NCBI GenBank assembly: GCA_011319805.1
Contig: SJRY01000248.1
Coordinates: forward strand, 1 to 64,000
DNA from: Macrocybe gigantea
Taxonomy: Eukaryota; Basidiomycota; Agaricomycetes; Agaricales; Callistosporiaceae
Length of the DNA: 64,000 nt
Direction: 5' to 3'
Shown here: positions 22,749-33,346 of the stretch, one piece after another
How the letters are laid out: each line of letters starts with the position of its first letter
How positions within the stretch are numbered: the first letter of the stretch is position 1
Made by a program: the position numbers and the translations under genes
The notes under the pieces: model-generated
What the model saw: only the letters and a program-made list of their open reading frames with translations
Databases searched by the model: none
Told to the model about the DNA's origin: nothing

Positions 22749-24189
22749 CGTGTGGGTGTTGTCCAGGATTAGCGTGGCTCCTCGCTAGGTACCTCTGCGA
22801 CGATGAAGCACGATGCGGCGTATGTGCAGTAACGTGTGCAGTATCCAAGCGCTTGAGCGCTCTGTCTAGAAATCTTCTGCATGGCCGCCCTGATTTTCTG
22901 GACCCAGCATCAGGCAGTGCCACCGGAAAAGCTCGCACCAAACAACATTCATTACATAGGTAAGATAAAACTGGAATCCAATGTTCAATGCCTCGCAAAG
23001 TGATAGTTGACAGACTTTGTGAGTCGGAAGCCATCCAGTTATAAGCCAAAATATGGTTTCTTCAGATCCTATATGAACTTGGTTGACGGTAGACTAATGC
23101 AATGCACACGTAGAACAAACCAAGTACACTTTCTAGGAATCATACATTCTGACTTCCGAAGCAAACACTCCATACAGGAGACCATCGTATGATGTACGCT
23201 TTTCAAATCCTGGAACGTTCGGATTTGACACATATACGTCACTCATTTGCGGTCTGGGTCGAAGAGATATTACACTTGCATGTTCGTGAAAGGTCATGAC
23301 CTTTCACGATCATAGCGACGTTTTCCTCCGATGACGGAAACGTGAATCCGGAACACATCCCAATGATGTCTAAACCGATACTACGTACTCCGTTGAAGCC
23401 GACGCCAGGTCCTGAACATCGACACCAGACGGATCCAAGCAGACGTTCGAAACGTACAAAGCTCAGCCTTCATAGATGCACTCTGCCGCAGCCGGCCTCA
23501 CGTCAACGCTTGAACACGAAATCGAGGGTCATGAAGATAGTCGAAACCAATGAATAAAGCCTTCGATCTGGGATTTCGGTTCATAAGCAGACTGTCGTTT
23601 CAGCCAACCAGGCATACCATCTGCTCATGAATATTTCTTTCTGAGTTCTAAATCCGTCCAAACCAATTCAACCTCGTAACAAACTTGGGGCAAAAAAGCA
23701 ATGAAACAAAATAAATAATCGAATCAGAAGAGTATTGTACTATGATATGAAACCACTGGACGCATCATGCCCAAACCGTACACGTACAAGAAAATCTGAT
23801 GCGTGGCGTTGACCAATCCCAAAAATTGATAGGGTCTCGATCCCACAGAAAAAGGAGGAACAAAATCCCAGCATCACCAAGGGAGATACTGGCTCAACAC
23901 TACCCATGGGGTCGACCCTTGCGTTGATGGACGTCTGAACCCCGCGACGTGAGAAGGCATGGTCTGCCAGTGCTCGCTTCACGTAATTGGGGATCGAAAA
24001 CGTGTTTGATATCGTGCAACGTCGGTCAGATGCTGTCAATTGAAACAGGAAATCAATATGGCATGCCCAAATTTTTTTTAAGAAATTTTGTTGTTTGTTT
24101 GATTTCTTTTTTTTTTTTTTTTTTTGGCCCAGGAAATGCAGAAGATATGAAGGGAATGGGAAAGAACGAAGGGAGAAAACAAAAAAGAA
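22749..24189. other. Intergenic between repeat protein and monooxygenase paralogue
   Basis: 1.4 kb with no supported gene. It holds the 26-bp palindrome (23284-23309) and an uninterrupted T19 run at 24107-24125 near the 3' end of the minus-strand monooxygenase. Confidence 0.55.
23284..23309. promoter_or_regulatory. 26-bp perfect palindrome
   Basis: The half-site TCGTGAAAGGTCA is followed directly by its exact reverse complement, with no spacer. A second, imperfect inverted repeat follows at 23318-23343 (ACGTTTTCC and GGAAACGT). It lies about 540 bp upstream of the charged-repeat gene. A dimeric transcription-factor site is the simplest reading; a cruciform or a scar from DNA rearrangement is possible. 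Confidence 0.6.
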
Positions 24190-26440
24190 TCAAAGAAAAA
24201 GGACTTGGTCTACCTGAACGGGTATCTCATACGACACATCCACGCCCTTGGACCTCTCACGCAGTAGACCCCACTCCACCCACCAATTGTCGGCCTCGTC
24301 CTCCGCGTCGTAGCCGAACACGACCTTGATTTCCGTCCACTCGGGCGTTTCCTCCATGTCTTCCGAAGCCTGCAGAATCCCGACACCCGCGTCGCGCTTC
24401 GCCCTCATCGACCCGTCCCGGAGGGCGCACAGCTCGCCCGGCGGCATGGTCATGTAGTGTACGATCCCGACCTCCTTGGCCATGACCGAGTCGCACCGGG
24501 GCTGCCGGAGGTCCTGGAACGCCCACAAGAAACTGCCGACCTGGTCCTCGGACCGGAGATGCGCGAACAGCCGCGCAAGCACGGCGCCGTCCTCCACCGC
24601 CATTGCGCACGCCTGAACTGAACCCGGCTAGAAAAACGTACGAGATTCAGGATTTCGAGATGAAGATGGGACTGTTCAGTCCGTGCTCCCCGGAGACGAG
24701 AGGCCTTTGCGACGCACCGGAAATGGATGGGCAGCCTCGCCGATCACGACCATCCTGCCGCTGTCATGCACCCACTCATCGAGATGTGAATAGTCTCTGA
24801 CAGGCGTGCATTTCGGAGGCGAAGCCAGCTTTCCGAGCTTTCTCAGCCTGAACACGACAGCAGTGAACGGAACCGATCAGAAGGTGGGCTGCGTGTTGAT
24901 TCGACACTTACCGAGGTTCTGAAGTTTCTAGGACCGAATGCAACTCATTCGCAGATACGGTTCTATCCCAACAATACGGGTCTATGTCCTTTCCGGGAGC
25001 GTAAATGTACAATGCGAATTCCGAACCGTCGCTACCCTGTTTGAATCGTCAAGCTATGCACGGGGACAGTCGTCTGGTTTCACCCACGATGGGAAATCCC
25101 AGTACAGAATGACAATTCCCAAACCAGTTGTACATCGTCGTCTGTGCGCAAGAGGAACGCAGGTGAGCCTTAACCGTAGACCGCGATCAGGTATTAAAAA
25201 ATGCTCAACGTATTCCTGTTGATACAAATATGCTAGTTGCGGATCCTTCAAAATCTGCTCTCGTGCTACAGTGGTACTGCGTCGCGATCAGCGTTCAGCA
25301 AAGAAAAAGAAGAGTAGAGCGAATCAGCTTTACCTATACATGTTCAAGCCCAAGGGCGTCCAGACGTCCCCTTTCACGGAATTTTGCAGTAGCGTCCGTC
25401 GCGATAGTCCATCAGGCCCATCCGCTCCGATGATCACGTCCGCATGCAGGATCTCGCCCGAGCGAAGCGTTACGGACCGCTTGACGGGGTCCATAGACCC
25501 GACGCGTGCGTTAAGCCGTACCTGTGCGCCCCACGCTGTCGCAACATCATACAACAGCTGTCGCAAGTCCGAATGCTGCCATGTTGACATGTAAGAAACC
25601 GATGTATTCGGCACCAGATTCGGGTGGTGCATGGGAGCGAACCTGCACAAAAACGAACTCGCCGCGCGTCTCTTTGAGCACCTCCGCATCCCAATGGTGC
25701 CGTCCCAAAAGCTCGCCCGTCTCATCTGGCAAAGCAAGCGGAGAGTCAAATAAGGGGAGCCATGCAGCGCAGCCTTTTTTTGCGACTCACAGAGGAGCAG
25801 GCTGATGGACTCTGACTTGATGGCGATCGACCTGACCTCGTCTCGCAATCCCCAGTGGTACAGTATTTTTGACAGGTTGGGCGACATGCGGCATCCTCCT
25901 GATGTCTGGGCGTCCCGGAGCGCAGGAAAGCGAGACAAAAAGAAAAAAAGTTCGGATTCAGTAAGTCGTTTTGTTGTCGTGATGGGGATAAGATATGGAC
26001 GCATGAATCGAATGAGGACATGGATTAAGGGGCTCGTGTTCCCCTTGCTCTCACGCACCGCTCCGCATCACTGGGGTGCGACGATGAGAGAAAGACACGG
26101 CCACAACGAAACGAGGGCAAAGACAACGAAGGACGGACGGGCTCACCCATTCAAGGCTTGCGTCCTTCTCAAGCACGGTGACCCGATGGCCAACTCGTCG
26201 CAGCGCGGCGGCTACAGATGGTTCATGCTAAGCCCAGGGCACGGAGCCGCAGTTGCGCGGGCGCGGAAAGAGCGGAGACGTACCGCACGCCAGTCCGCGA
26301 TGTCGCCGCCCACGATCAGAAAGTCAATGGCGAGCGACGCCTGTGTCTTTGCTTTCGCTTGCTCGAACGGCTTCACGTTGCGCTGGCGTGCAAAAAGCAC
26401 AGAGAGGAAGAACGTCAACACAAATGCATGGCCCGTTTCG
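24190..26440 (-). CDS. FAD monooxygenase paralogue with disrupted dinucleotide motif
   Basis: Inverted copy of the gene at 17986-20081. Matching exons are 26147-26211, 25791-25905 (115 nt, same as its twin), 25643-25725 (83, same), 25334-25575 (242, same), then 67-, 54- and 130-nt exons of identical length and a last exon ending at 24190. It keeps VIIGADGPDG and VVIGEAAHP, with Asp changed to Glu in the GD motif. The Rossmann motif reads DFLIVGGDIAD and not GxGxxG: two glycines are Asp. A base also seems to be missing there, because the strong GTACGT donor at 26283 leaves the frame out of phase. A 72-nt intron (26212-26283) splits this region and is absent from the twin. As written it should not bind FAD well. 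The start codon is unsettled. Confidence 0.75.
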
Positions 26441-27694
26441 CTGGAATCTAACCTTTTTCACAGAGCCATCGTCCTTTGCCTTTCGCGCTCGTCTTCGTTC
26501 TGCACAGATGCGGGCGTTGTCTCTTTGTGAAACGCTCTCTGCGAATTGTTTTAAAAGCCGGAGTGGACCCTCGAATGCGAGAACGAGCAGTAATCGGGAG
26601 GCGCGTGACGGGTAGATACGATCCGTTGACACAAAAAGTGGAAACAGCGCGAATGAATCCCACGAATCGTCAAGACAAGCAAGCGAACAAGCACGAGCGG
26701 CGGGGGAGAGAGAGTAAAGGACAGCTGTCCTGAACTATTTGTCCCAAGGACCGAATTTGGCTTGGCCTAGAGAAAGGGAAGTCGGGGACGAGGGAATAAA
26801 TGACAAGAAGGGCGTGGAATCGGCAAGGGGAGACGATCCAGGCTGAGAAAGGGAAGCAGAGGGACGGCCGCCAGCAAAGGGGGGATAAGACAGAAAGGGA
26901 ATAACGGAGAAATGGGACTGTGGACCCACAAGACCCAAGCCACCGTCGTTCTCCTTGTGTTCCTGCGACCTGTCTGCCCATTCACCTTCCAATCGCCGTG
27001 TTTCCGTTTCTTCGCGTCCGAGCGTGCACCATGCACCATTTGCACGTCCAAACGCGACGTCAAAGTAGACTGACGACGCTCCGAAAACAGCGCCCCGGAT
27101 GCATATTGGGACACGGGGCTTACGGAATGGACAGCTCGTAACGTTGGGATCAAGGGGAACGCGCTCCACGAAGACGATGGAGAATATTTGATGCTGTCTT
27201 TTTTTTTTTTGTTTTCGAACATCATCCCTTTACTTGGTCATCGCATGATTAAAAACACAAATTTGGAAAATCGAAAAGAGCGAACGGTCGGGGGGATGGA
27301 GCGAAAGGGAAACTGCATCAAAGTCATAAATGTCAAATTCATGTGGTATCTTTCCTCACTCACAAATCACGACATGTCCATCGCCCCCCCTCCCCTCAAT
27401 TCCTCTTCATATCATTCGGTTGATGCAAGCGGAACGGACGATTTCCCTTCGGATCCGCCCACCGGCTGGGACTCTGATCGGTGAGCACATTTAGCCAAAG
27501 GTCCGTCGGTGGCAGGCCCAAAAAAGGGACCCACATTGCGCCTCTTGTTATGAACGGGTATACGTTTTTCCGAGCAGACGTCTCTGGACATAAAATCGGC
27601 GATCCCACGGATGTATTTTTCTTCCTTTTTTCCCAAATACGGTAGAGAAATGCAACCAACTGTGTCTCGTATTTTACGGCGCATACACTTTGTC
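26441..27694. other. Intergenic, 1.25 kb
   Basis: Overlapping frames at 26735-27225 on the minus strand have no motif and skewed composition, and are treated as chance. Contains a T11 run near 27198. Should include the monooxygenase paralogue's promoter. Confidence 0.5.
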
Positions 27695-29217
27695 CTACAG
27701 CTTGCTCTGCAAGCTAAACCGCTGCTCAAACCCAACCTCCTCCTCCCTCCCTTTACCCACCCCCTCCTCACGCCGCACGCACGCGTTCGCCCACGCAAGC
27801 GCGCCTTCAACGAGCCTGCGCACGTCCTCGCTCGTATTGCCGGCATGCAAGCACACGCGCACGCGGTCTTTGCCCTTGGGCACCGTCGGCCACGTTATCG
27901 GGCGCGCGTTCATGCCGAGCGAGCGCAGGTGTGCGGAGAGCGGGCGTGGGTGGGCTGTGAGGAGCGGGATGATGGGCGTGTGCGTGGCTGGTGTGGGGTC
28001 CGAAGAGGATGAAGAGGAGGAGGAGGAGAGGTGCGTGGGGAGAGAGAGGATGTGCGGCGGCAGCGTGGAGAGGTGCGGACGGAGGCTGGAGAGGAGCTCC
28101 TTCGAGCGTTCAAACAGACGCTGTGCGAGCTGGTTGGCAAAGATTGTTTCTAGTGAATCAAGGGTTGTGTGTTTTGGAGAAGGAGAGGGGAGGCTTGCCT
28201 GTTCTGCAGTGCCGTCTTCGAGGAGGTCAATGGAGCAGTCTGCGGCGACGATGTTGGCAAAGGAGGGCGCGGTGGTGTAGATCAGCGGGCGTGCGTAGTT
28301 GACGAGGTAGTCTTTTACCAGGGGTGTCGTGAGCAGCACCGCTACATGCATGTCCGCGTTAAGCCAAAAGAAGAGAGGAAAAAAAAACTCAAACGCACCT
28401 CCGCTAGCAGCAAGAGCCTTTCCAAACGTGTGCAGCCGCGCAAACACGCGGTCCTCCAGACCGAGCTGCGCGACGCGTCCACGACCGCGCGGACCGTAGA
28501 GCCCCGTCGCGTGCGCCTCGTCGACGACGAGGTGTGCGTTTCCGCGCGGGAAGAGCTCTTCGAGAAGCGCGACGATGGCGGAGAGAGGCGCGAGCGTGCC
28601 GTCCATGCTGTAGAGCGACTCGACGGCGACAAAGACGCTGTTCGGCGGGTCCGAGCCGTCCGAGGAGTCCTGCTTCTGCGGGAGGGAGGGGGAGGACGTC
28701 GACAGTCCCGGCGTGTCGTTCAACGCGCGCTGCAGCACCTCTCTAAGCGACTCGACGCAATTATGCTCAAAAAAGCGCACGGCGCGCTGCCGATCCTGCG
28801 ATTCGCGCGGACGCCGTCGTGCACGCTGGCGTGGATGTGCTCGTCGAGGACGACGAGGTCGCCGTGCTGCGGGACGCACGAGAAGAGCGCGACGTTGGCG
28901 TCGTAGCCCGATCCGAGGAGCAGCGCCGCCGGCGCGCGCAAGAAACCTCGGAGTCGCTCTTCTAGTGCGGCGTGCGCTGGGCCGTTCACGAGCAGCCGGG
29001 AGCCGCCGGAGCCGAGGACGTGCGGTGCGGCGTGCAGCTTGGTTAGGAAGAGCGTGCGGAGGGCTGCGGAGGTGGAGAGGGAGAGGTAGTCGTTGGATGT
29101 AAAGTCGGTCAGGGAGGACAGGGTCGAGGGCGGGGCAGGGTCTGGCAGACGCCGCCTGATGTTGCGCGCTTCACGCGAGACGAGCGCGGCGGCGAGTTTG
29201 GCGTTGAGGTCGGACAT
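27695..29217 (-). CDS. AONS-like PLP aminotransferase (alpha-oxoamine synthase family)
   Basis: Two exons, 28399-29217 and 27695-28341; about 488 residues. The N-terminal block FTSNDYLSLS and GSGGSRLLVNG, and the middle block LVVDEAHATGLYGPRGRG followed by HTFGKALAASGGA (Schiff-base Lys in FGKAL), are the signature of 8-amino-7-oxononanoate synthase, 2-amino-3-ketobutyrate ligase and ALA synthase relatives. BioF-type is the closest fit by length and motif. These enzymes join an amino acid to an acyl thioester in PLP chemistry; in the biotin pathway, alanine plus pimeloyl thioester. No other biotin gene is nearby. The frame slips by one base near 28790 (HDGVRA then RAVRFFEHN); both sides are clearly the same enzyme. 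A poly-Ser stretch near the C-terminus is unusual. Confidence 0.85.
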
Positions 29218-29692
29218 TGAAGCGCTCCTCTTTTTTTTTCTTTTGGATCAAGAGATGGCCATTTTTCGAATCGGACCAAAATACACACTACGGCATGGGA
29301 TTTTATTTATCTTATCGGCACTCCGCTTTGGTTATGCCCGATCAGTTTGATGAAATCATGATTATCAGTACCAGGAGTGTCATGAGTACTGCTGCAGTAT
29401 GATCCGGCAAACAGCGGACAAGACACCGATCTTGTTCTGATCCCCACCCAAAGACAATAGACAAGATCGCCGACATTACAAGGCATAGGAAGGACGTTTG
29501 ATTGTCCGCATCCCTTGTGGGTTGACGCGGTGACGTCTGGCATGTTGAGGTGCTTGAAGGCGCCAGTCTCATGCCCGGATGCAAAACGTCGATCGGATTT
29601 GCAAGAGCTCACGTCCGCAGCCGCTCGTCGAAGGCTGAGAGTGTCCGGGTCTACCGACTTTACAATCCTGCCCAAAACGGCTTGGCGGACAC
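29218..29692. other. Spacer upstream of the aminotransferase, downstream of POP5
   Basis: No coding signal. Should contain the aminotransferase promoter and the POP5 3' UTR. Confidence 0.5.
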
Positions 29693-30464
29693 CTAGTCCT
29701 GCAGCGCTTCGATCTCGGCTGTGCTTTTTTCGAGGTAGGCGTCGTAGGAGTCCTGGTACGTCGCTGAGAGAGGTCGATGACGGGTTCGATGTCAGAGAAA
29801 AGAAAAAGACGGGGGGTTTTTTTTTTCTGGAGGGAAGCAGCTTACTTGGTAGTTTAGAGTATGCCCTGTACCGCGCGACGACGTCTCGATTGTGCGCGAT
29901 GGCAGCCAGCTGCGCGTGTTTGATAGTGCCTTTTTGTTTTGGGGAATGAAAAAGTCAAACAGAGTTGAGAGGACAAGAACGAGAACAGCGGGGCGGCTCA
30001 CCAGATACGTGGATGACGTTGGGCACGTACCGCGCGCCCTCGACGGACGTGAGGAGCGTCACGGCGCCCCACGCGAGCTTGTGCTGGTCCCGCGCGACGC
30101 GGATGATGCAGATGTTCGTCATGGGCGAGTAGTATTTCACTTGAGAAGAAGCATGAAGCATGAAGCATGAGCGACGCGCGCAAGGAGAGAGTGCGAGCGA
30201 GAGGCTCACCTGTGAGAGAGAGCTGAGAGCTCCCCAGCCTGTGTCTCCAAAGTTGTGCAGCACGCACTCTTTGAGCGCGTTCCAGATCCGCTTGCCGTCG
30301 AGCGATGCGCTGGTGCCGCCAGAGGAGGTGTCGTAGATCTGCGCAACGCCGTCTCTGACCGGCACGAACTCAACCAGCAGCCATCTGTTCTGCGCATACG
30401 TTCAGCATAAGAGGAAATTAAAAAATAAAAATAAAGAAAGAGTGCCCACCTTGAATCGGACCAT
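29693..30464 (-). CDS. POP5: RNase P/MRP protein subunit Pop5
   Basis: Five exons: 30450-30464 (only 15 nt, MVRFK), 30210-30389, 30002-30139, 29846-29929 and 29693-29763; 162 residues. Recognisable Pop5/Rpp14 blocks: MVRFKNRWLLVEF, VKYYSPMTNICIIRVARDQ, LAWGAVTLLTS, RYVPNVIHVSGTIKHAQL, and a tail reading YQDSYDAYL, then EIEALQD. The protein is a core subunit of RNase P (tRNA 5' maturation) and RNase MRP (rRNA processing) in the nucleus. The junction of exons 2 and 3 is one base short (TCTCAAG before TGAAA, where GTGAAA is expected). This is either an assembly deletion or an in-frame read-through adding about 23 residues. It shares a 158-bp promoter with the DUF4139 gene. Confidence 0.92.
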
Positions 30465-30622
30465 GGGTGTCTGTCGGATGTGTGATCGCGGCTCGTCACT
30501 CCATCACTGATACGCTTCTTGCTACTTACTACCGAGTCACAGATGCTGCGCGACAACGCCGTCTTACTGGCGCCTATCCTCTACCCAACCCTCTACCATC
30601 GCCATCCCCTCCAGCGCCCGAC
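30465..30622. promoter_or_regulatory. 158-bp bidirectional promoter
   Basis: Lies between the divergent ATGs of POP5 and the DUF4139 gene. I see no TATA box; the part next to the plus-strand ATG is C-rich. Confidence 0.55.
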
Positions 30623-32992
30623 ATGACCATGAAACTGCACACCATCTCCGCGTCAGAGCACCCCGTTCAGTCCGTCACGTTTTCAAATCCCGCAGAGCGG
30701 AAATCGTACGCGAGTTTGCGCTCGATCTCAAGGTTCGTTTGCAAAAAAAAAAAAAACAACTCTGCATTCGTTTTCTTTTTGTGCTAAACCCCGAGTGTGA
30801 CTCGCGTACAGGCAGGTCAGAATAAAATCGAGATCAAGAACCTCCCGAGCAGCGTCGACACGCGGTCCGTCCGGGTGTCAGGCTACGGCGATGCGTCTCG
30901 TCTCTTTGACGTCGTCTGCACCGTCAAACCGGCAGACCACGCCATCACCACCTCGTCGGAGAAGATCCGCCAGCTTCGAGCCAAGAAAGAGCGCCTCGAG
31001 AGCGAAAAGCGCGTGCGCGATCGCGAGGCGGAGGTCCTCGTCTCGTTCTCGAAAACCCTCACCGCGGAACACGTCAGTACGACGGATGTCGGAGAGTTTT
31101 TGGACAGGTTCGTCGAAAGGGGGAAGAAGAACCTCGATTCCGTGCGTTTTCACTGTGCCCTTTTCTTTTCTTTTAAATCTCACCCCGTTCTAGTCTGTGG
31201 AACTGGCCGAGAACATCGTCCGGATCGATCGTGAAATCGAAGAAGAGACGCGCAAGGCCGCTGTGCGCAAGGGCACGACGAACGGAGAGATCACCGTCGT
31301 GCTCAGCGCGGACGAGGACGGGTCCGTCGATCTCAAGATCACATACAGTACGCACATCCGTTCTTGACACTCTCGATCTCGGCTGAACCTCCTTTTTTTT
31401 TTTTTTTTTCTGAAACCTGCCAGTCGTCATCGGCGCGGATTGGCACCCGACTTATGAGCTTCACGCGACGACCGAGAACGGCGAGCCTTCCCGGAAGCTC
31501 ACGCTGCACTATCGCGCGCGCATTTCACAGGCTACGGGCGAGGACTGGTCCGATGCGACGCTCGGGCTGTCCACGTCCTCCTCAGAGTCATTCGAGAAGC
31601 GCGTCCCGGAGCTCCTTCCGGTCAAGCTCGCGCGGTCAGGACCCTTTGATGCGTGGATGGTAAGCAGATTCTGTCTCTGGTCCTTTGTAGAAACGCGCCA
31701 TGCTGAGAGACGTCAGGGCGCTGCGCCTGGCCGAGGTGCAGGCCTTTTTGGCGCGCTTGGCAGCCGCGGACCCGGAGCGGCGACTCTGTTTGGGGGCGGC
31801 AACCCAGCATTCGGCGCGTCCGTGCCCAATGCGCCTGCAGCGCAGGCTGGCGTCGCCGCTGGCGGCGGCTTTGGTTCCATCGCTGCGGCTACGGCTGCGC
31901 CTGCGGAGGACGGCGGCCCGGCGCTTCTCGAGACCGAGGCGCATTCCCTCAGCGAGCCGTCATCCGTCGTGCTCGAGACGCCCGCCGCGATGTTGTTTGG
32001 CGTGAGCGGGCGCTGCACCGTCCCGAGCGATGGCGTCGAGCACCAGGTCCCGCTGGCCGTCATCCCGTTCGAGGCAAAGGTGCAGTACGTCGTCGTCCCG
32101 AGAGTCGATCCGAGGGTGTATCTGCAGGTGAGTTTGGATGCACGCTTTGGTGTTCGTGAAAGGTGAAAGAGACGGTTGGCCTTTTTTTTGGGTTTTAGTG
32201 TCAGATCAGGAACAACAGCGAGTACAAGTTGTTGGCGGGCCCCGTCATCGTCATCATAGACGACAGATTCGTGTCCAATTCGTCGATCAAGGTATTGTGT
32301 CGCACCACAACCGCGTTCACCTCGATTTTTTTTTCTTTTAATAACAATGACGCAGGACGTGAACAAGAACGAGACCTTCACGCTCGTGCTGACCGACGAC
32401 TCGCACGCGCAGGTCTCCTACTCGCGCACGTCGCGCGCGAAAAAGGAGCAAGCGGGCGCGTTCGCGGAGGCGAGGCAGGTCCTGACGGTGACGTCGCGGA
32501 CGATCGTGCGCAACAAGCACGCGGCGTTTGCGCTGCAGGATCTCGTCGTGCGCGACGTCGTGCCCACCCCGCGCGGGGAGCCGACGGAGACGAGTCTGTC
32601 AAGGTCGTGCTCAGGCGGCCGGAGGGCCTCGCGGATATGAGGGGGGCGAGGTCGGGAAGGTGGACGTGCCTGTTTGGCTTGGCGGTCCGGGTAGGGGCAA
32701 GGATGAGAAAGAGGACAAGGACGAGGACGAGGACGAGGACAAGAATGGAGATGGGGACACCGAGGAAGCGGAGGACGCGCGGAAGAAGGACAAGGCGCGG
32801 CGGACAGAGTCGGCCAAGGTTATGTGGTCAAAGAGCGCGGACGGGAAGGGAGGCGAGAAGGAGGGCAGGTTTGAGTGGAGGTGCAGTGTTCCGCCTGGCG
32901 CGGCGATTGAGCTCAAGGCCCGGTGGGAGGTCAGGGCTCCCGCGGATCTCGTTCTCGTGGAGAGGTATGAGCATCGAAGCTTGAAGGTGTGA
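30623..32992 (+). CDS. DUF4139 protein (mucoidy-inhibitor-A-like) with FG-type linker
   Basis: Exons 30623-30732, 30812-31141, 31194-31347, 31424-32128, about 32199-32290 and about 32356-32992. Family blocks: VFKSRRAEIVREFALDLK plus AGQNKIEIKNLP, then a coiled coil (RQLRAKKERLESEKR), then IGADWHPTYELH, ARISQATGEDWSDATL, VPSDGVEHQVPLAVIPF and YKLLAGPVIVIIDD. These proteins are widespread in fungi and animals, but their biochemical role is unknown. Between the last two halves is a Gly/Ala/Phe-rich linker with GLFG, LFGGG and AFGAS. An acidic GAGGAC-type repeat lies near 32710-32740. Breaks in frame occur near 30682, near 32575 and at the G6 run 32641-32646; I favour sequence error. Confidence 0.85.
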
Positions 32993-33346
32993 ATGAACGT
33001 TTCTTGAGCTGCCTTACCTACGTCTGTCTCTCTGTCTCCTTTTTTCTTGTACGTACGACTGATTCGAATGCATGTTGTATTCAAGCGTGCGATGGACACC
33101 AGACGCGATATGCAGAATATAAGCTGCTACTTGATTGAACGACTTTGGTCTGGATGCCTATTAGGCCCCTACAGCCACCGAGAGATTGACTCGCCATCTA
33201 ATGCATTCAACTTTGTTTCTGCGTCCTTCAGCATTTAGTCAGTAAAAAGGCTGGCTTTCTGTCTTTATGGATGTCAAAGTTCAGTGGTATGCGATACAAA
33301 TCGAGCTAAAGACGAGGACAAGAGGATAGGCATTATGCACTATGCA
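32993..33346. other. Convergent spacer
   Basis: 3' flanks of the DUF4139 gene and the two-TM protein gene; no coding signal. Confidence 0.5.

Noticed and set aside
23291..23302. AGGTCATGACCT, which equals the animal nuclear-receptor palindrome
   Set aside because: Fungi have no nuclear receptors of that class; the match is to the centre of the palindrome and I treat it as coincidence.
24107..24125. T19 run as a retroposon poly-A tail
   Set aside because: No target-site duplication, reverse-transcriptase frame or element body found next to it.
26735..27225. Two overlapping minus-strand frames of about 150 codons
   Set aside because: They overlap each other in different frames, have biased composition, and show no motif or promoter.
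28169..28906. 245-codon plus-strand frame
   Set aside because: Antisense of the aminotransferase coding region; its Arg/Val-rich text is a codon shadow in GC-rich sequence.
31660..31690. 31-nt GTAAGC...TGTAG intron in the DUF4139 gene
   Set aside because: Removing it leaves the FG-type linker out of frame; read-through keeps the frame into conserved VPSDGVEH, so I treat it as exon.
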